Origin: Virgibacillus halodenitrificans JCM 12304 | GTDB lineage: Bacteria > Bacillota > Bacilli > Bacillales > Amphibacillaceae | NCBI RefSeq assembly: GCF_001310895.1 | Contig: NZ_BAZS01000002.1 | Coordinates: forward strand, 124,001 to 188,000 | DNA: 64,000 bases | Reading direction: 5' to 3' | Position numbers and translations under genes: made by a program | Shown: positions 38,887-49,244 of the stretch, one piece after another | Position numbering within the stretch: the first letter of the stretch is position 1 | How the letters are laid out: each line of letters starts with the position of its first letter | The notes under the pieces: generated by a model | Databases searched by the model: none | What the model was told of the DNA's origin: nothing | Seen by the model: only the letters and a program-made list of their open reading frames with translations

Positions 38887-39789
38887 ATGGACACAAATTT
38901 CAAATCAGGTTTTATAGCAATTATTGGTAGACCGAATGTAGGTAAATCCACATTTATGAACAGAGTTATTGGGCAAAAAATTGCAATAATGAGTGATAAG
39001 CCCCAAACAACCCGAAACAAAATCCAAGGAGTGTTAACTCAAACTGATGCTCAAATGGTGTTTATTGATACACCAGGAATTCACAAGCCTAAACACCGCT
39101 TGGGTGATTTTATGGTAAAACTTGCGGAAAACACACTTAATGAGGTTGATGCCGTATTATTTATGATTAATGCAAGTGAAGGATATGGCAGAGGAGACCA
39201 ATATATATTAGATCGCTTACAACAAGTTAAACGACCAGTCTTTCTAATAATAAATAAAATAGACTTACTTCATCCTGACGAGCTTTTTCCGTTAATCGAA
39301 ACTTATAAAGATAAATATGAGTTTGAAGAAGTTATTCCTATTTCCGCATTACAGGGAAACAATGTAAATCATTTACTGGAAATCTTAAAACAGCATCTTC
39401 CTGAAGGACCTCAGTACTATCCTGAGGACCAGGTTACGGATCACCCTGAAAGGTTTATTATGAGTGAGCTAATAAGAGAGAAAGTGTTGCAGCTTACAAG
39501 AGAAGAAGTCCCGCATTCTATAGCAGTGGTAATTGAGAATATTGAAAAAAGAGATTCAAATGCAATTTTTATCCAAGCTACGATTGTAACAGAAAGAAAA
39601 ACACAAAAAGGTATCCTAATAGGCAAGCAAGGAAGCATGCTTAAAAGTATTGGTAAATATGCACGCTTGGATATTGAAGCATTACTAGGTACCAAAGTTT
39701 ATCTTGAATTGTGGGTAAAAGTAAAAAAAGACTGGCGGAACAAGCAAAGTCAATTAAATGAATATGGTTTCCGCAGTGATGAGTATTAA
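38887..39789 (+). CDS. era: GTPase Era
   Basis: 300-residue essential GTPase for 30S assembly. G1 [12 protein letters not shown] (about residue 13), G2 [10 protein letters not shown]3 [14 protein letters not shown]4 NKIDLL, and a C-terminal KH domain with [18 protein letters not shown] (about 240). ATG after ATGGAGGA. Normally follows cdd; here it follows the repeat. Confidence 0.97.
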   Translation: MDTNFKSGFIAIIGRPNVGKSTFMNRVIGQKIAIMSDKPQTTRNKIQGVLTQTDAQMVFIDTPGIHKPKHRLGDFMVKLAENTLNEVDAVLFMINASEGYGRGDQYILDRLQQVKRPVFLIINKIDLLHPDELFPLIETYKDKYEFEEVIPISALQGNNVNHLLEILKQHLPEGPQYYPEDQVTDHPERFIMSELIREKVLQLTREEVPHSIAVVIENIEKRDSNAIFIQATIVTERKTQKGILIGKQGSMLKSIGKYARLDIEALLGTKVYLELWVKVKKDWRNKQSQLNEYGFRSDEY

Positions 39790-39884
39790 TTCTGGTAAAT
39801 TTTTATACTAATTGTTCTCCGTTATATGGTGATTCTATATAGTAAGTTACATTTTTTAATTAATAAAGAAAGGTGGGGTTTCTT

Positions 39885-40031
39885 GTGATCGACTTAACGT
39901 GGAAAGTTTTTAGTCAAACGGGAAACATTGAAACCTATTTACTCATGAAGGAATTAGAAAATGAACCAAATACAGTTGAAAGTAAAAAAACTCAACAAGA
40001 AGACATGTCTTCGATTAATTTAAACTTGTAG
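39885..40031 (+). CDS. yqzL: YqzL family small protein
   Basis: 48 residues, start VIDLTWKVFSQTGNIETYLL, then MKELENEPNTVESKK and a polar tail. The core L-T-W-K-V-F-S-Q-T-G-x-I-x-T-Y-L-L is the YqzL family signature, and the location between era and recO matches. GTG start after AAAGGTGGGG. Function unknown. Confidence 0.88.
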   Translation: MIDLTWKVFSQTGNIETYLLMKELENEPNTVESKKTQQEDMSSINLNL

Positions 40032-40105
40032 AAATTATATAATTCACTTCTCTGGGGAAGAGGATGGACGGAGAAGCTCTTGTGTGTAAAGAAAGGTGAG
40101 CATGA

Positions 40106-40849
40106 ATGCTTGAAAAAGTGGATGGGGTTATTCTAAAAACGCAAGACTATGGAGAAACACACAAAATCATTACCATTTACAGTAGGAAATTAGGGAAGAT
40201 ATCCACTCTTGCTCGCGGTGCCAAAAAAACTAAAAGTAGAATGGCTGCAGTTACGCAGCCGTTCATTTATGGAAACTTTTTCGTTTATTTAAACAAAGGT
40301 CTTAGTACCATTCAGCAAGGTGAAATTGAATATTCCTTTAGAGCAATAAGGGAAGACATATTCAAAACAGCTTATACAGCATATATTACAGAGCTAACGG
40401 ATAAAATAGTTGATCCTCAGATTCCGGATCCATTTTTGTTTGAGGAATTGTATCAAACCATGTCATGGATTGAGGAACATGAAGATGTGGAAATACCAAT
40501 AATGATGTATGAATTAAAGATGTTTGCCAAAGGTGGCTTTGGACCAATGGTAAACGGTTGTGCAAATTGTAATAACAAGGAATTCCCATATGCATTTTCC
40601 ATAGCTGAAGGTGGGCTTTTATGTAAAAGGTGCCGATATTTGGATGAAAAAGCTATTCCTTTACCGGATTCAGTGTCTAAATTACTCCATCTGTTTACAG
40701 CCGTTGAGTTAAAACGTATTGGGACTATTTCGGTAAAATCAGAAAATAGGCAGTTGATCAGAAAGATACTTGATGCATATTATGAGCAATACGGTGGATA
40801 TTTTTTGAAATCCAAAAGATTTTTAAGACAGTTAGATCTTTTAAAATAG
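40106..40849 (+). CDS. recO: DNA repair protein RecO
   Basis: 247 residues: OB-fold N-terminus (GVILKTQDYGETHKIITIY, about 6-24), ARGAKKTKSRMAAVTQPF, zinc-finger cysteines C-x2-C (NGCANCNNKE, about 150) and C-x2-C (LLCKRCRYLD, about 172). Loads RecA with RecR. ATG after AAAGGTGAG. Confidence 0.95.
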   Translation: MLEKVDGVILKTQDYGETHKIITIYSRKLGKISTLARGAKKTKSRMAAVTQPFIYGNFFVYLNKGLSTIQQGEIEYSFRAIREDIFKTAYTAYITELTDKIVDPQIPDPFLFEELYQTMSWIEEHEDVEIPIMMYELKMFAKGGFGPMVNGCANCNNKEFPYAFSIAEGGLLCKRCRYLDEKAIPLPDSVSKLLHLFTAVELKRIGTISVKSENRQLIRKILDAYYEQYGGYFLKSKRFLRQLDLLK

Positions 40850-40859
40850 GCTTCTTTTG

Positions 40860-40888
40860 TTGACAAAACAGAGGGTTTTGAGTAATAT
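40860..40888 (+). promoter_or_regulatory. SigA promoter of glyQS
   Basis: TTGACA (40860-40865), 17 bases, TAATAT (40883-40888), just upstream of the T-box leader. Confidence 0.8.
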
Positions 40889-40920
40889 GTTTTTTACATA
40901 TGTTCATAATATATTGCATT

Positions 40921-41112
40921 GATAGAGAAGAGTACTTTTGACAACTATTTAAAGCGAGTTCAGGAGAGTGGGAGCTGAACAATGGATCAAGAGGAATGGC
41001 ACTCTGGAGCAATAATATTAAAGTGGCTCTTTATTAAAGAGCAAATAGGGTGGAACCGCGGTTAGAACCCGTCCCTATGTCTGCATATATACAGACATAG
41101 GGACGGGTTTTT
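40921..41112 (+). promoter_or_regulatory. glycyl-tRNA T-box riboswitch and terminator
   Basis: Leader with the T-box core AGGGTGGAACCGCG (41047-41060). The TGGA bulge can pair with the UCCA end of tRNA-Gly. GGC at 40998-41000, within GAATGGCACT, is the probable glycine specifier. The terminator stem is 41066-41107: AACCCGTCCCTATGTCTG pairs with its reverse complement, then T run. Stem I is short, as in B. subtilis glyQS. Uncharged tRNA-Gly allows read-through into glyQ. Confidence 0.93.
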
Positions 41113-41140
41113 AGATTTATATAAAAATGGAGGGTTAACA

Positions 41141-42031
41141 ATGTTAAACATACAGGAAATGATTTTAACGTTACAAAAGCATTGGTCTGAACAAAATTGT
41201 ATTATCATGCAGGCATATGATGTAGAAAAAGGCGCAGGTACAATGTCGCCCATGACTCTTTTAAGAAGTTTAGGTCCAGAACCATGGAATGTCGCTTACG
41301 TAGAACCGTCAAGGCGTCCCGCTGATGGAAGATATGGAAATAACCCAAATCGTTTATATCAACACCATCAATTCCAGGTTATAATGAAGCCTTCGCCAGA
41401 AAATATACAAGATTTGTATTTGGAATCATTAAAAAAACTTGGTATTGACCCTTTGGAACATGATATACGATTCGTGGAGGATAATTGGGAAAACCCTACA
41501 CTCGGTGCAGCAGGTCTTGGATGGGAAGTTTGGTTAGATGGCATGGAGATTACTCAATTCACCTATTTCCAACAAATTGGCGGGTTAGAAGCAAACCCGG
41601 TTTCCGTTGAACTAACATATGGTATTGAACGCTTAGCATCTTATATTCAGGATAAAGAAAATGTATTTGACTTGGAATGGACCAATGGTGTAACTGTAAG
41701 AGATATTTTTTATCAACCGGAAGTTGAACACTCTACGTACACATTTGAGGAATCAAATACAGATATGTTATTTCAGTTGTTTTCCATGTATGAGCAAGAA
41801 GCGAAGGTAACAATGGAAAAAGGTCTTGTGTTTCCTTCCTACGACTATGTTTTAAAATGTTCTCACACCTTTAATTTATTGGATGCTAAAGGAGTAATCT
41901 CTGTCACCGAAAGAACTGGATATATTTCCAGAATAAGAAATTTGGCAAGAAATATAGCTAAAGCCTATGTTGCTGAAAGAGAACGTCTAGGATTTCCTAT
42001 GATGAAAGAAGGAGGAAAAGTTAATGAGTAA
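41141..42031 (+). CDS. glyQ: glycine--tRNA ligase alpha subunit
   Basis: 296-residue class II synthetase catalytic subunit of the bacterial alpha2-beta2 enzyme. Diagnostic: [94 protein letters not shown] before ATG; 8-base overlap with glyS. Confidence 0.97.
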   Translation: MLNIQEMILTLQKHWSEQNCIIMQAYDVEKGAGTMSPMTLLRSLGPEPWNVAYVEPSRRPADGRYGNNPNRLYQHHQFQVIMKPSPENIQDLYLESLKKLGIDPLEHDIRFVEDNWENPTLGAAGLGWEVWLDGMEITQFTYFQQIGGLEANPVSVELTYGIERLASYIQDKENVFDLEWTNGVTVRDIFYQPEVEHSTYTFEESNTDMLFQLFSMYEQEAKVTMEKGLVFPSYDYVLKCSHTFNLLDAKGVISVTERTGYISRIRNLARNIAKAYVAERERLGFPMMKEGGKVNE

Positions 42032-44107
42032 AAATGTATTGTTTGAAATCGGCCTAGAAGAACTCCCTGCACGATTTGTTGACAGTGCAGAAAAACAATT
42101 AGCAGATAAAACAGCAGCTTGGCTTCAAGATATGCGAATCTCTTATGACTCTATTAGCTCTTATTCAACCCCAAGAAGATTGGCCGTCATCATATCGGAC
42201 ATAGCTGAAAAGCAAGCTACTGTTGAAGAAGAAGCAAAAGGTCCTGCGATAAAAATAGCAAAGGATGATAGTGGTAATTGGACAAAAGCAGCAATTGGAT
42301 TTACAAAAGGCCAGGGCAAAACTCTGGAAGATATTTATACAAAAGAAATAAAGGGAACTACTTATATATTTGTCCAGAAAAAAATTGAAGGGAAGTCTAC
42401 CTTCGATTTGTTGCCAGACTTTAAAAATATTATTGAATCCATTCAGTTTGGAAAAAACATGCGCTGGGCAACTGAAACAATAAGATATGCCCGTCCAATT
42501 CGTTGGTTAGTAGCAATGTATGGTAATGAAATAATTCCTTTTGAGATTGCTAACGTCAAGACAGACAAATTTACTTTTGGCCATCGTTTTCTAGGTGAAA
42601 AAATTAATTTGGAAGAACCAATGGACTATCAAAAGCTTTTATATGAAAACCGGGTTATTGTTTCTTTAAATGAACGAGAACAACTAATATGTAATCAAAT
42701 AAAAGAAATAGAAAACAAAAATAATATTACTGTACCAATTGACCCTGAATTATTAGCAGAGGTACGAAATCTTGTCGAATACCCAACAGCATTTATGGTT
42801 CATTCGATAAAGAATACCTGCAGCTGCCACCTGAGGTACTTATCTCTTCAATGAAGGAGCATCAGAGGTATTTTCCTGTTAAATCTCAAAATGGTGAGTT
42901 ACTGCCATATTTTATTGGAGTTAGAAATGGGGATACTCATTCGCTTGATAAGGTTGTCAGGGGTAATGAAAAAGTGTTGCGGGCAAGATTATCGGATGCG
43001 CAATTTTTCTATGAGGAAGATCAGAAGCATACGCTGGAATTCTATCTGGATAAGTTGAAAAGAGTAGTCTTTCAAGAAAAATTAGGAACTATCAGTGATA
43101 AAATAGAGCGGGTCGTTCATATCACGAAGGAACTAGTTGAATTATTAAATTTAGACCCAACTACTGCCAGAGCTACTATACGAGCAGCTAAACTATGTAA
43201 GTTTGATTTAATGACAAATATGGTAAATGAATTCACAGAGCTCCAGGGAGTGATTGGTGAAAAGTATGCTGCCATTTTTGGAGAAGATGAAATAGTATCT
43301 AAAGCTATAGGTGAGCATTATTTACCTAAGGAGGCACATGGTCAGTTGCCTAATACGGTAAGTGGCGCTATTGTGAGTATTGCTGATAAATTAGACACTA
43401 TTGTAGGTTGTATCTCCGTTGGGTTGGTGCCTACTGGTTCACAAGACCCGTATGGATTAAGAAGACAGGCAGCAGGTGTATTACGTATATTGAATCATAA
43501 TAAATGGGAACTTGCAGTAGAGGAGTTACTGGATATTGCTAAGAAGTTATTTAAAGATATTAAGGTGGAGCAAGAGGCAAAGCCAGATATATCTACGACT
43601 TTGGATGAGTTTTTCCGTATGCGAGCGACATACTTAATGAGGGAACTGGAAATAGAGCAGGATATTGTTCAGGCAGTGTTAAGTGACGGTATTAATATTT
43701 TCTATTACACGATTGATAGGGCAGCAGTGTTAGCTGCAAAAAGAAATGAAAAAGACTTTAAAACCAAGGAAGAAGCATTGGTCAGAGTACTAAATCTAGC
43801 TAAAAAATCCGAAGAAACAGTAATTAATATAGAACAATTTCAAACCGATTCTGAAAAACAGTTGTACCACGCTTTCTTAGAGGTTAATGAAAAGTTTACA
43901 GAGTTTGAAAAGAGAAGAAATGCAGAAAAAGCTTTACTTACACTAAGTAATTTAGCAGACCCTATCCACTATTTCTTTGATAACAACATGGTTATGGATG
44001 ATGATGTTAAAATTCGAAACAACCGGTTAGCATTAATTAATCAAATTGCTGAGTTGATTTATAGGTATGCTGATTTAACAAAAGTGGAATGGAAGCAACA
44101 GTTTTAA
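42024..44107 (+). CDS. glyS: glycine--tRNA ligase beta subunit, interrupted by a frameshift
   Basis: Beta subunit for tRNA binding. First part [20 protein letters not shown] to LVEYPTAF, then a frame break with a stop at 42854. Adding one T to the TTT at 42792-42794 continues it as [20 protein letters not shown], joined directly to [20 protein letters not shown]. Later motifs: [24 protein letters not shown] and [18 protein letters not shown]. Repaired length about 694 residues, normal. Since glyS is essential, a sequencing error is most likely; otherwise the pieces from 42024 and 42851 are read separately. Confidence 0.92.
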
Positions 44108-44189
44108 AAAGCCTTAGATTTTCTTTTCATCTTAAATGGTATATACTAATTACAAGTAGTATGTCATATTTTTGGTAGGTGGTGAAAAG

Positions 44190-44819
44190 ATGGAACTTTC
44201 CAAACGTCAGGAACAGATTATTGAAATTGTTAAAGAAAACGGTCCAATTACCGGTGAAAATATAGCTGAACGACTGCATTTAACCAGAGCGACGCTAAGA
44301 CCAGATTTAGCGATCTTAACGATGGCGGGCTTTTTAGAGGCACGTCCTCGCGTTGGTTACTTTTTTACAGGTAAGACCGGATCAGAATTACTTACAGAGC
44401 AAATTAAAAAATTTAAGGTGCATCAGTTTCAGCATATACCTATTGTGGTCAAGGAAAATGTTTCGGTTTATGATGCTATTTCTACCATGTTTCTGGAAGA
44501 TGTAGGAACATTATTTGTGGTTGATGGAGACTCTTGTTTAACAGGAGTACTCTCCAGAAAAGATTTGTTGAGAGCGAGCATAGGTCAACAGGATCTAAAT
44601 GCTGTGCCTGTTCATATTATTATGACTAGAATGCCTAATATAACTGTCTGCAGAAAAGAAGATCTCTTACTTGATGTCGCCAAAAAACTAATTAATAAAC
44701 AAATTGACGGATTACCTGTTGTAAAAGATGTAGAAGCCGGTTTAGAAGTAGTAGGCAGAGTAACGAAAACTACTATTACAAAAGCATTTGTTGAATTAAT
44801 TGTTGACGACAAAGTATAG
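44190..44819 (+). CDS. ccpN: transcriptional repressor CcpN (YqzB)
   Basis: 209 residues: N-terminal winged helix (LSKRQEQIIEIVKENGPITG, ATLRPDLAILTMAGFLEARP, about 3-60) and two CBS domains (about 75-130 and 140-200). CcpN represses gapB and pckA on glycolytic carbon in B. subtilis. ATG at 44190 follows GGTGGTGAAAAG; an upstream GTG overlaps the site. Directly ahead of ppsR. Confidence 0.94.
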   Translation: MELSKRQEQIIEIVKENGPITGENIAERLHLTRATLRPDLAILTMAGFLEARPRVGYFFTGKTGSELLTEQIKKFKVHQFQHIPIVVKENVSVYDAISTMFLEDVGTLFVVDGDSCLTGVLSRKDLLRASIGQQDLNAVPVHIIMTRMPNITVCRKEDLLLDVAKKLINKQIDGLPVVKDVEAGLEVVGRVTKTTITKAFVELIVDDKV

Positions 44820-44852
44820 GAAAAGCTATGACAATAGGAGAGGGGTATACAT

Positions 44853-45656
44853 ATGAAAGCTAAACCAATTGTATATGTGTTGTCTGATTCTGTAGGGGAG
44901 ACAGCGGAGCTGGTGATTAAAGCTGGTTTAAGTCAATTTAATAACGGTGAATATAAAATTCAGCGGATCCCTTACGTAGAAGATACGGGTACGATCGATG
45001 AAGCACTACAATTAGCTAAGGAAAAAAAAGGTCTGATTGGCTTTACATTAGTAGACCCTACGTTAAGAAATTATGTGAATAAACAAGCTAAGTTATTAAA
45101 TTTAGAAGCGATTGACATCATGGGGCCGATGCTTTCTTCGATGGAGAAGGTATTTAAAAACTCACCTAAATTGGAAGCGGGATTAGTTCATAAATTGGAT
45201 GAGGACTATTTTAAACGAGTAGAAGCAATTGAATTTGCGGTCAAATATGATGACGGACGAGATGCTCGAGGAATTGCCAGAGCAGACATCATATTAATTG
45301 GGGTTTCCCGGACTTCTAAAACACCTCTGTCACAGTTTCTTGCTCACAAACGACTGAAGGTTGCTAATGTACCTATAGTCCCTGAAGTAGACCCTCCAGA
45401 AGAACTGTTTGAAGTGGATCCTTCTAAATGTATCGGACTGCGCATCAGTGCAGAAAAATTAAATGATATTCGAAAAGAGAGACTGAAGGCATTAGGGCTT
45501 GGAGATCAAGCTACATATGCAAATATGAACAGAATTCATCAGGAATTAGAATACTTCGATAATATTGTTGATAAAATTGGTTGTGAAGTTATTGATGTAT
45601 CTAATAAGGCAGTGGAAGAAACAGCGAATAGCGTACTCCAGCTAATAAATAAATAA
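44853..45656 (+). CDS. pyruvate, phosphate dikinase/PEP synthase regulatory protein (YqfL)
   Basis: 267-residue DUF299 bifunctional kinase/pyrophosphorylase. [20 protein letters not shown] start, P-loop [19 protein letters not shown] (about 150) and [20 protein letters not shown]. Regulates PPDK or PEP synthase by ADP-dependent threonine phosphorylation; in Bacillus YqfL also modulates CcpN. Adjacent to ccpN, 33-base gap, GGAGAGGGG before ATG. A strong terminator follows at 45751. Confidence 0.93.
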   Translation: MKAKPIVYVLSDSVGETAELVIKAGLSQFNNGEYKIQRIPYVEDTGTIDEALQLAKEKKGLIGFTLVDPTLRNYVNKQAKLLNLEAIDIMGPMLSSMEKVFKNSPKLEAGLVHKLDEDYFKRVEAIEFAVKYDDGRDARGIARADIILIGVSRTSKTPLSQFLAHKRLKVANVPIVPEVDPPEELFEVDPSKCIGLRISAEKLNDIRKERLKALGLGDQATYANMNRIHQELEYFDNIVDKIGCEVIDVSNKAVEETANSVLQLINK

Positions 45657-45750
45657 ATAAATACAAGCTCTCAATTTATTTAGCGAAATATGAATATGCG
45701 AAGTAATGTTTATTGGAGGAAGCGACAATTTTAAACTGTTTCCAATTCTT

Positions 45751-45792
45751 AAGTAAAAACATTCTGCTAATCAACGCAGAATGTTTTTACTT
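45751..45792 (+). terminator. rho-independent terminator after yqfL
   Basis: AAGTAAAAACATTCTGC pairs with GCAGAATGTTTTTACTT, a perfect 17-bp stem with an 8-base loop. Confidence 0.92.
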
Positions 45793-46052
45793 CTAGTGAA
45801 TATATATAAACCTAGAATGATTTAATGGTAATTTTGCTTATTATGTATTATAATATTTTTTTGTGTAAAGATATATAAATAATGGTAGTTATTCTTTTTG
45901 CGTTTGTCGTATATTCTGAAAAATAAAACATTCATTTAGAAGCAGGATTTTACGATTAATATGTAGAATTAACTTTAGAGAGTAATTATTATACGTGCTT
46001 AGAATTAATTGTAGTAAGCAAAATCTTTGATTGAAGATGGCTTTTCTGTAAA
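45793..46052. other. AT-rich gap where yqxD would be expected
   Basis: No coding frame with a ribosome site was found on either strand. In B. subtilis yqxD lies between yqfL and dnaG. The region holds an imperfect 0A-like site, TTTGTCGTA (45901-45909). A small RNA ending at the hairpin that follows cannot be excluded. Confidence 0.4.
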
Positions 46053-46093
46053 CCTCTATCCTTCTACTTTAAAGTACAAGAAGGAGTTTTTTT
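46053..46093 (+). terminator. hairpin with T7 tail upstream of dnaG
   Basis: CCTTCT pairs with AGAAGG around an inner ACTTTAAAGT palindrome, then seven T. It lies 80 bases before dnaG with no gene between it and the previous terminator. So it either ends an unseen transcript or attenuates one entering dnaG. Confidence 0.65.
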
Positions 46094-46109
46094 CGGCACT
46101 GTGAAAAAA

Positions 46110-46149
46110 TTTGTCGAAAATAAAGGGTTTTTCTTTCTAAGAGCGAATA
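46110..46149 (+). promoter_or_regulatory. Spo0A-like box and possible SigH promoter of dnaG-sigA
   Basis: TTTGTCGAAA at 46110-46119. Then AAAGGGTTT (46122-46130), 11 bases and AGCGAATA (46142-46149) match the SigH consensus RNAGGAWWW-N11/12-RNNGAATW with one mismatch. The pair would raise primase and sigma A at sporulation onset. The SigA alternative is TTTTTC-17-TATTAT at 46128-46156. Confidence 0.5.
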
Positions 46150-46172
46150 ATATTATAGTATGGTGATGTAAA

Positions 46173-47987
46173 ATGGCTAAGCAAATTCCTGAAGAAATGA
46201 TAGAGGAAATACGAAATGCCAATGATATTGTGGATGTAATTGGAGATTATGTCCAATTAAAAAAACAGGGCAGAAACTATTTTGGTCTTTGCCCCTTTCA
46301 TGGTGAAAACACGCCTTCTTTTTCAGTTACACAGGAAAAGCAGATTTTTCATTGTTTTGGTTGTGGAAAAGGCGGGAATGTTGTGACATTCCTTATGGAG
46401 CTTGAAAACTATTCTTTTTATGAAGCATTACAGTATCTTGCTAAACGTGTAGGCAAGGATTTGCCTGAAGCAACCTCGGGTAAAACAGCTTCTATATCTA
46501 GTGAAAATCAAAGTATATTATCCGCTTATGAATGGTTAACTAAACTTTATCACCATTTATTACGTTATACAAAAGATGGGAAAGAAGGTTATAGTTACTT
46601 TCAAAGCAGAAACGTAAGTGATCATGCGATTGATGAATTTCAGCTGGGTTTTGCTCCAAATATAAAAGATTTCACTGCGGAATTCCTGAAAAAAAAGGGA
46701 TTCCATCAGCAATTATTAGTGAAAGCAGGTTTAGTCTCCTTACAAGATGATAATAGTGTAACTGACAGGTTTAGAGGAAGAGTTATATTTCCGATAAGGA
46801 ATCATCTTGGTCAGACAGTCGGCTTTGGCGGACGTTCTTTAGGAAGTGGAGAACCAAAATATTTAAATAGCCCCGAAAGTGAACTTTTTCAAAAGGGGAG
46901 GCTATTATATAATTTTGATTTAGCTAAAAAACATATTAGGAAAGAAAGCCGCGTAATTATATTTGAAGGATATATGGATGTGATCTCAGCTTATCAAGCA
47001 GGTATAAAAAATAGTGTAGCCACATTAGGCACAGCACTTACTGAATATCAAGCTAAGTTAATTAACCGCTATGTTGATACATCTATACTTTGTTATGATG
47101 CAGATAAGGCGGGTTTGGAAGCAACATATAAAGCCGCCAATCTATTACTTAGTGTGGGCTCAGATGTAAAGATAGCTCAACTTAAGGACGGTAAGGATCC
47201 CGACGATTTTATCAGAGAATATGGCGCAGAGGCATTTGAGAATGAAGTGATACGTAGCAGTGACACATTCATGGCTTTTATGATGCGGTATCTAAAAAAG
47301 GATTTCAACCTAAGTCTGGAAGGAGACCGTATTGATTATGTAGAAGCTGTGCTTAAGCAGCTGGCTTTGATTGAGAGTTCTATTGAACGGGAATATTACT
47401 TGAAAGAGTTAAGTGTGGAATTTAACTTATCCATAGAGACACTTGCACAGGAAATAAATACACTGCGGGAGAATTCTGGTGCTTTCAAGGATAACACAGA
47501 CAAGAAAAGCTATACTAATACAAATGGAGCTAAATACAAACGTCAGAAATTAATGCCTGCTTATTACAATGCTGAAAGACAGTTGATTTCTTATATGCTT
47601 CAAGATGGCACAATTGCGGATAAAGTTCGCGAAGAAATCGGCGCTTCCTTTAATTTGGAAGAACATAAAATAATTGTTACTTTCTTGTATGCTTTTTACG
47701 AAGAAGAACAATTGCCAGATGTGAGTTTGTTTATTGAACGACTTGATGACCCAAATTTAAGGAAGTTGGTAAGTGAAATAGCCATAACTGATATCCAACG
47801 AGATATTAGTGACCAGGAGATTAATGATTATATTAGAATAATCAGGGCAGAATCTCAAGACAAAGCTAATATTATTTCATTAAAAGAGCAGCAAATAATT
47901 GCAGAAAAACAGAGTGATCCAATCAGGGCTGCTCAGATATTGAGTCAAATAATTGAAATGCAAAAACAAATGAAGAATACGTACTAG
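46173..47987 (+). CDS. dnaG: DNA primase DnaG
   Basis: 604 residues: CHC2 zinc domain (FGLCPFHGENTPSFSV, then HCFGCGKGGN; about 35-65), RNA polymerase core with GRVIFPIRNHLGQTVGFGGR, TOPRIM EGYMDVISAYQAG (about 265) and CYDADKAG. The C-terminal part (about 450-604) is the DnaB-binding helicase-interaction domain. Makes RNA primers for replication. ATG after GGTGATG. Head of the dnaG-sigA operon. Confidence 0.97.
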   Translation: MAKQIPEEMIEEIRNANDIVDVIGDYVQLKKQGRNYFGLCPFHGENTPSFSVTQEKQIFHCFGCGKGGNVVTFLMELENYSFYEALQYLAKRVGKDLPEATSGKTASISSENQSILSAYEWLTKLYHHLLRYTKDGKEGYSYFQSRNVSDHAIDEFQLGFAPNIKDFTAEFLKKKGFHQQLLVKAGLVSLQDDNSVTDRFRGRVIFPIRNHLGQTVGFGGRSLGSGEPKYLNSPESELFQKGRLLYNFDLAKKHIRKESRVIIFEGYMDVISAYQAGIKNSVATLGTALTEYQAKLINRYVDTSILCYDADKAGLEATYKAANLLLSVGSDVKIAQLKDGKDPDDFIREYGAEAFENEVIRSSDTFMAFMMRYLKKDFNLSLEGDRIDYVEAVLKQLALIESSIEREYYLKELSVEFNLSIETLAQEINTLRENSGAFKDNTDKKSYTNTNGAKYKRQKLMPAYYNAERQLISYMLQDGTIADKVREEIGASFNLEEHKIIVTFLYAFYEEEQLPDVSLFIERLDDPNLRKLVSEIAITDIQRDISDQEINDYIRIIRAESQDKANIISLKEQQIIAEKQSDPIRAAQILSQIIEMQKQMKNTY

Positions 47988-48030
47988 CAGAATTTAAATT
48001 TTAATGTAGTTTTTGGAAGGAGGGGGACTC

Positions 48031-49152
48031 ATGGCCGAAAATAAGCCTTCCCAATCAAAAGGAAATGAGTCAGAATTAACACTTGAACAAGCGAAGGATC
48101 AATTATTGGAAATGGGTAAGAAGCGTGGTGTTCTGGCTTATGAAGAAATAGCAGACCGACTATCCAATTTTGTAATTGAATCTGATCAAATGGATGAATT
48201 CTATGATTACCTTGGAGAACAGGGTGTTGAGATAATTGGTGAATCAGAAGACGATCCAAATATGCAGCAAATAGCAAAAGAAGAAGAATTCAATCTAAAT
48301 GATCTGAGTGTACCATTAGGAATTAAAATTAACGACCCCGTCCGGATGTATTTAAAAGAAATTGGACGAGTGGACTTGCTTTCAGCTGCTGAAGAAATTG
48401 ACCTGGCAACTAGAATTGAAAAAGGGGAAGAGGAAGCAAAGCGTCGACTTGCTGAAGCAAACTTACGACTAGTAGTTAGTATTGCAAAAAGATATGTTGG
48501 TCGTGGGATGCTTTTCCTTGATCTTATTCAAGAAGGTAACATGGGACTTATTAAAGCTGTAGAAAAATTTGATTATCGCAAAGGGTTTAAATTCAGTACG
48601 TATGCTACTTGGTGGATACGGCAGGCAATTACAAGAGCTATTGCAGATCAGGCGCGTACGATTCGTATACCGGTTCATATGGTGGAAACAATTAATAAAT
48701 TAATTCGTGTACAAAGACAGCTTCTTCAGGATTTAGGCAGAGAACCCACACCTGAAGAGATAGGTGAGGAAATGGAGCTTTCTCCTGATAAAGTTCGTGA
48801 TATATTGAAAATTGCCCAAGAACCCGTATCCTTAGAAACACCAATTGGAGAAGAAGACGATTCTCATCTAGGTGATTTTATTGAGGACCAGGAAGCTGTG
48901 TCCCCATCTGACCATGCAGCATATGAACTATTAAAAGAACAACTTGAAGATGTACTCGACACATTAACAGATCGTGAAGAGAATGTGCTTAGACTACGCT
49001 TTGGATTAGACGACGGAAGAACAAGAACCCTGGAAGAAGTTGGAAAAGTGTTTGGAGTAACCAGGGAAAGAATTCGGCAGATAGAGGCAAAAGCACTCCG
49101 TAAATTGAGACATCCAAGCCGTAGCAAACGACTTAAAGACTTTCTGGACTGA
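48031..49152 (+). CDS. sigA: RNA polymerase primary sigma factor SigA
   Basis: 373 residues, close to B. subtilis SigA (371). Region 1.1 is the acidic N-terminus, region 1.2 has [17 protein letters not shown], region 2 has [20 protein letters not shown] and [19 protein letters not shown], region 4.2 has [23 protein letters not shown] at 48031 follows GGAAGGAGGGGG. A hairpin after the stop probably ends the operon. Confidence 0.98.
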   Translation: MAENKPSQSKGNESELTLEQAKDQLLEMGKKRGVLAYEEIADRLSNFVIESDQMDEFYDYLGEQGVEIIGESEDDPNMQQIAKEEEFNLNDLSVPLGIKINDPVRMYLKEIGRVDLLSAAEEIDLATRIEKGEEEAKRRLAEANLRLVVSIAKRYVGRGMLFLDLIQEGNMGLIKAVEKFDYRKGFKFSTYATWWIRQAITRAIADQARTIRIPVHMVETINKLIRVQRQLLQDLGREPTPEEIGEEMELSPDKVRDILKIAQEPVSLETPIGEEDDSHLGDFIEDQEAVSPSDHAAYELLKEQLEDVLDTLTDREENVLRLRFGLDDGRTRTLEEVGKVFGVTRERIRQIEAKALRKLRHPSRSKRLKDFLD

Positions 49153-49157
49153 TATGT

Positions 49158-49208
49158 TAGTCATTGGGCACATGTTATGTGTGTGCAATGACTAGGCATG
49201 TTTTATTA
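49158..49208 (+). terminator. likely terminator after sigA
   Basis: TAGTCATTG pairs perfectly with CAATGACTA, with an inner CACA/TGTG pair. The following tail (GGCATGTTTTATT) is only partly T-rich. Confidence 0.6.
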
Positions 49209-49244
49209 GCCGGGTAATAAATTTACTGCATCGAGGTGAAACCA

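Noticed and set aside
42851-44107. Separate gene starting at 42851
   Set aside because: It is the second half of glyS after a single-base frameshift, not an independent gene.
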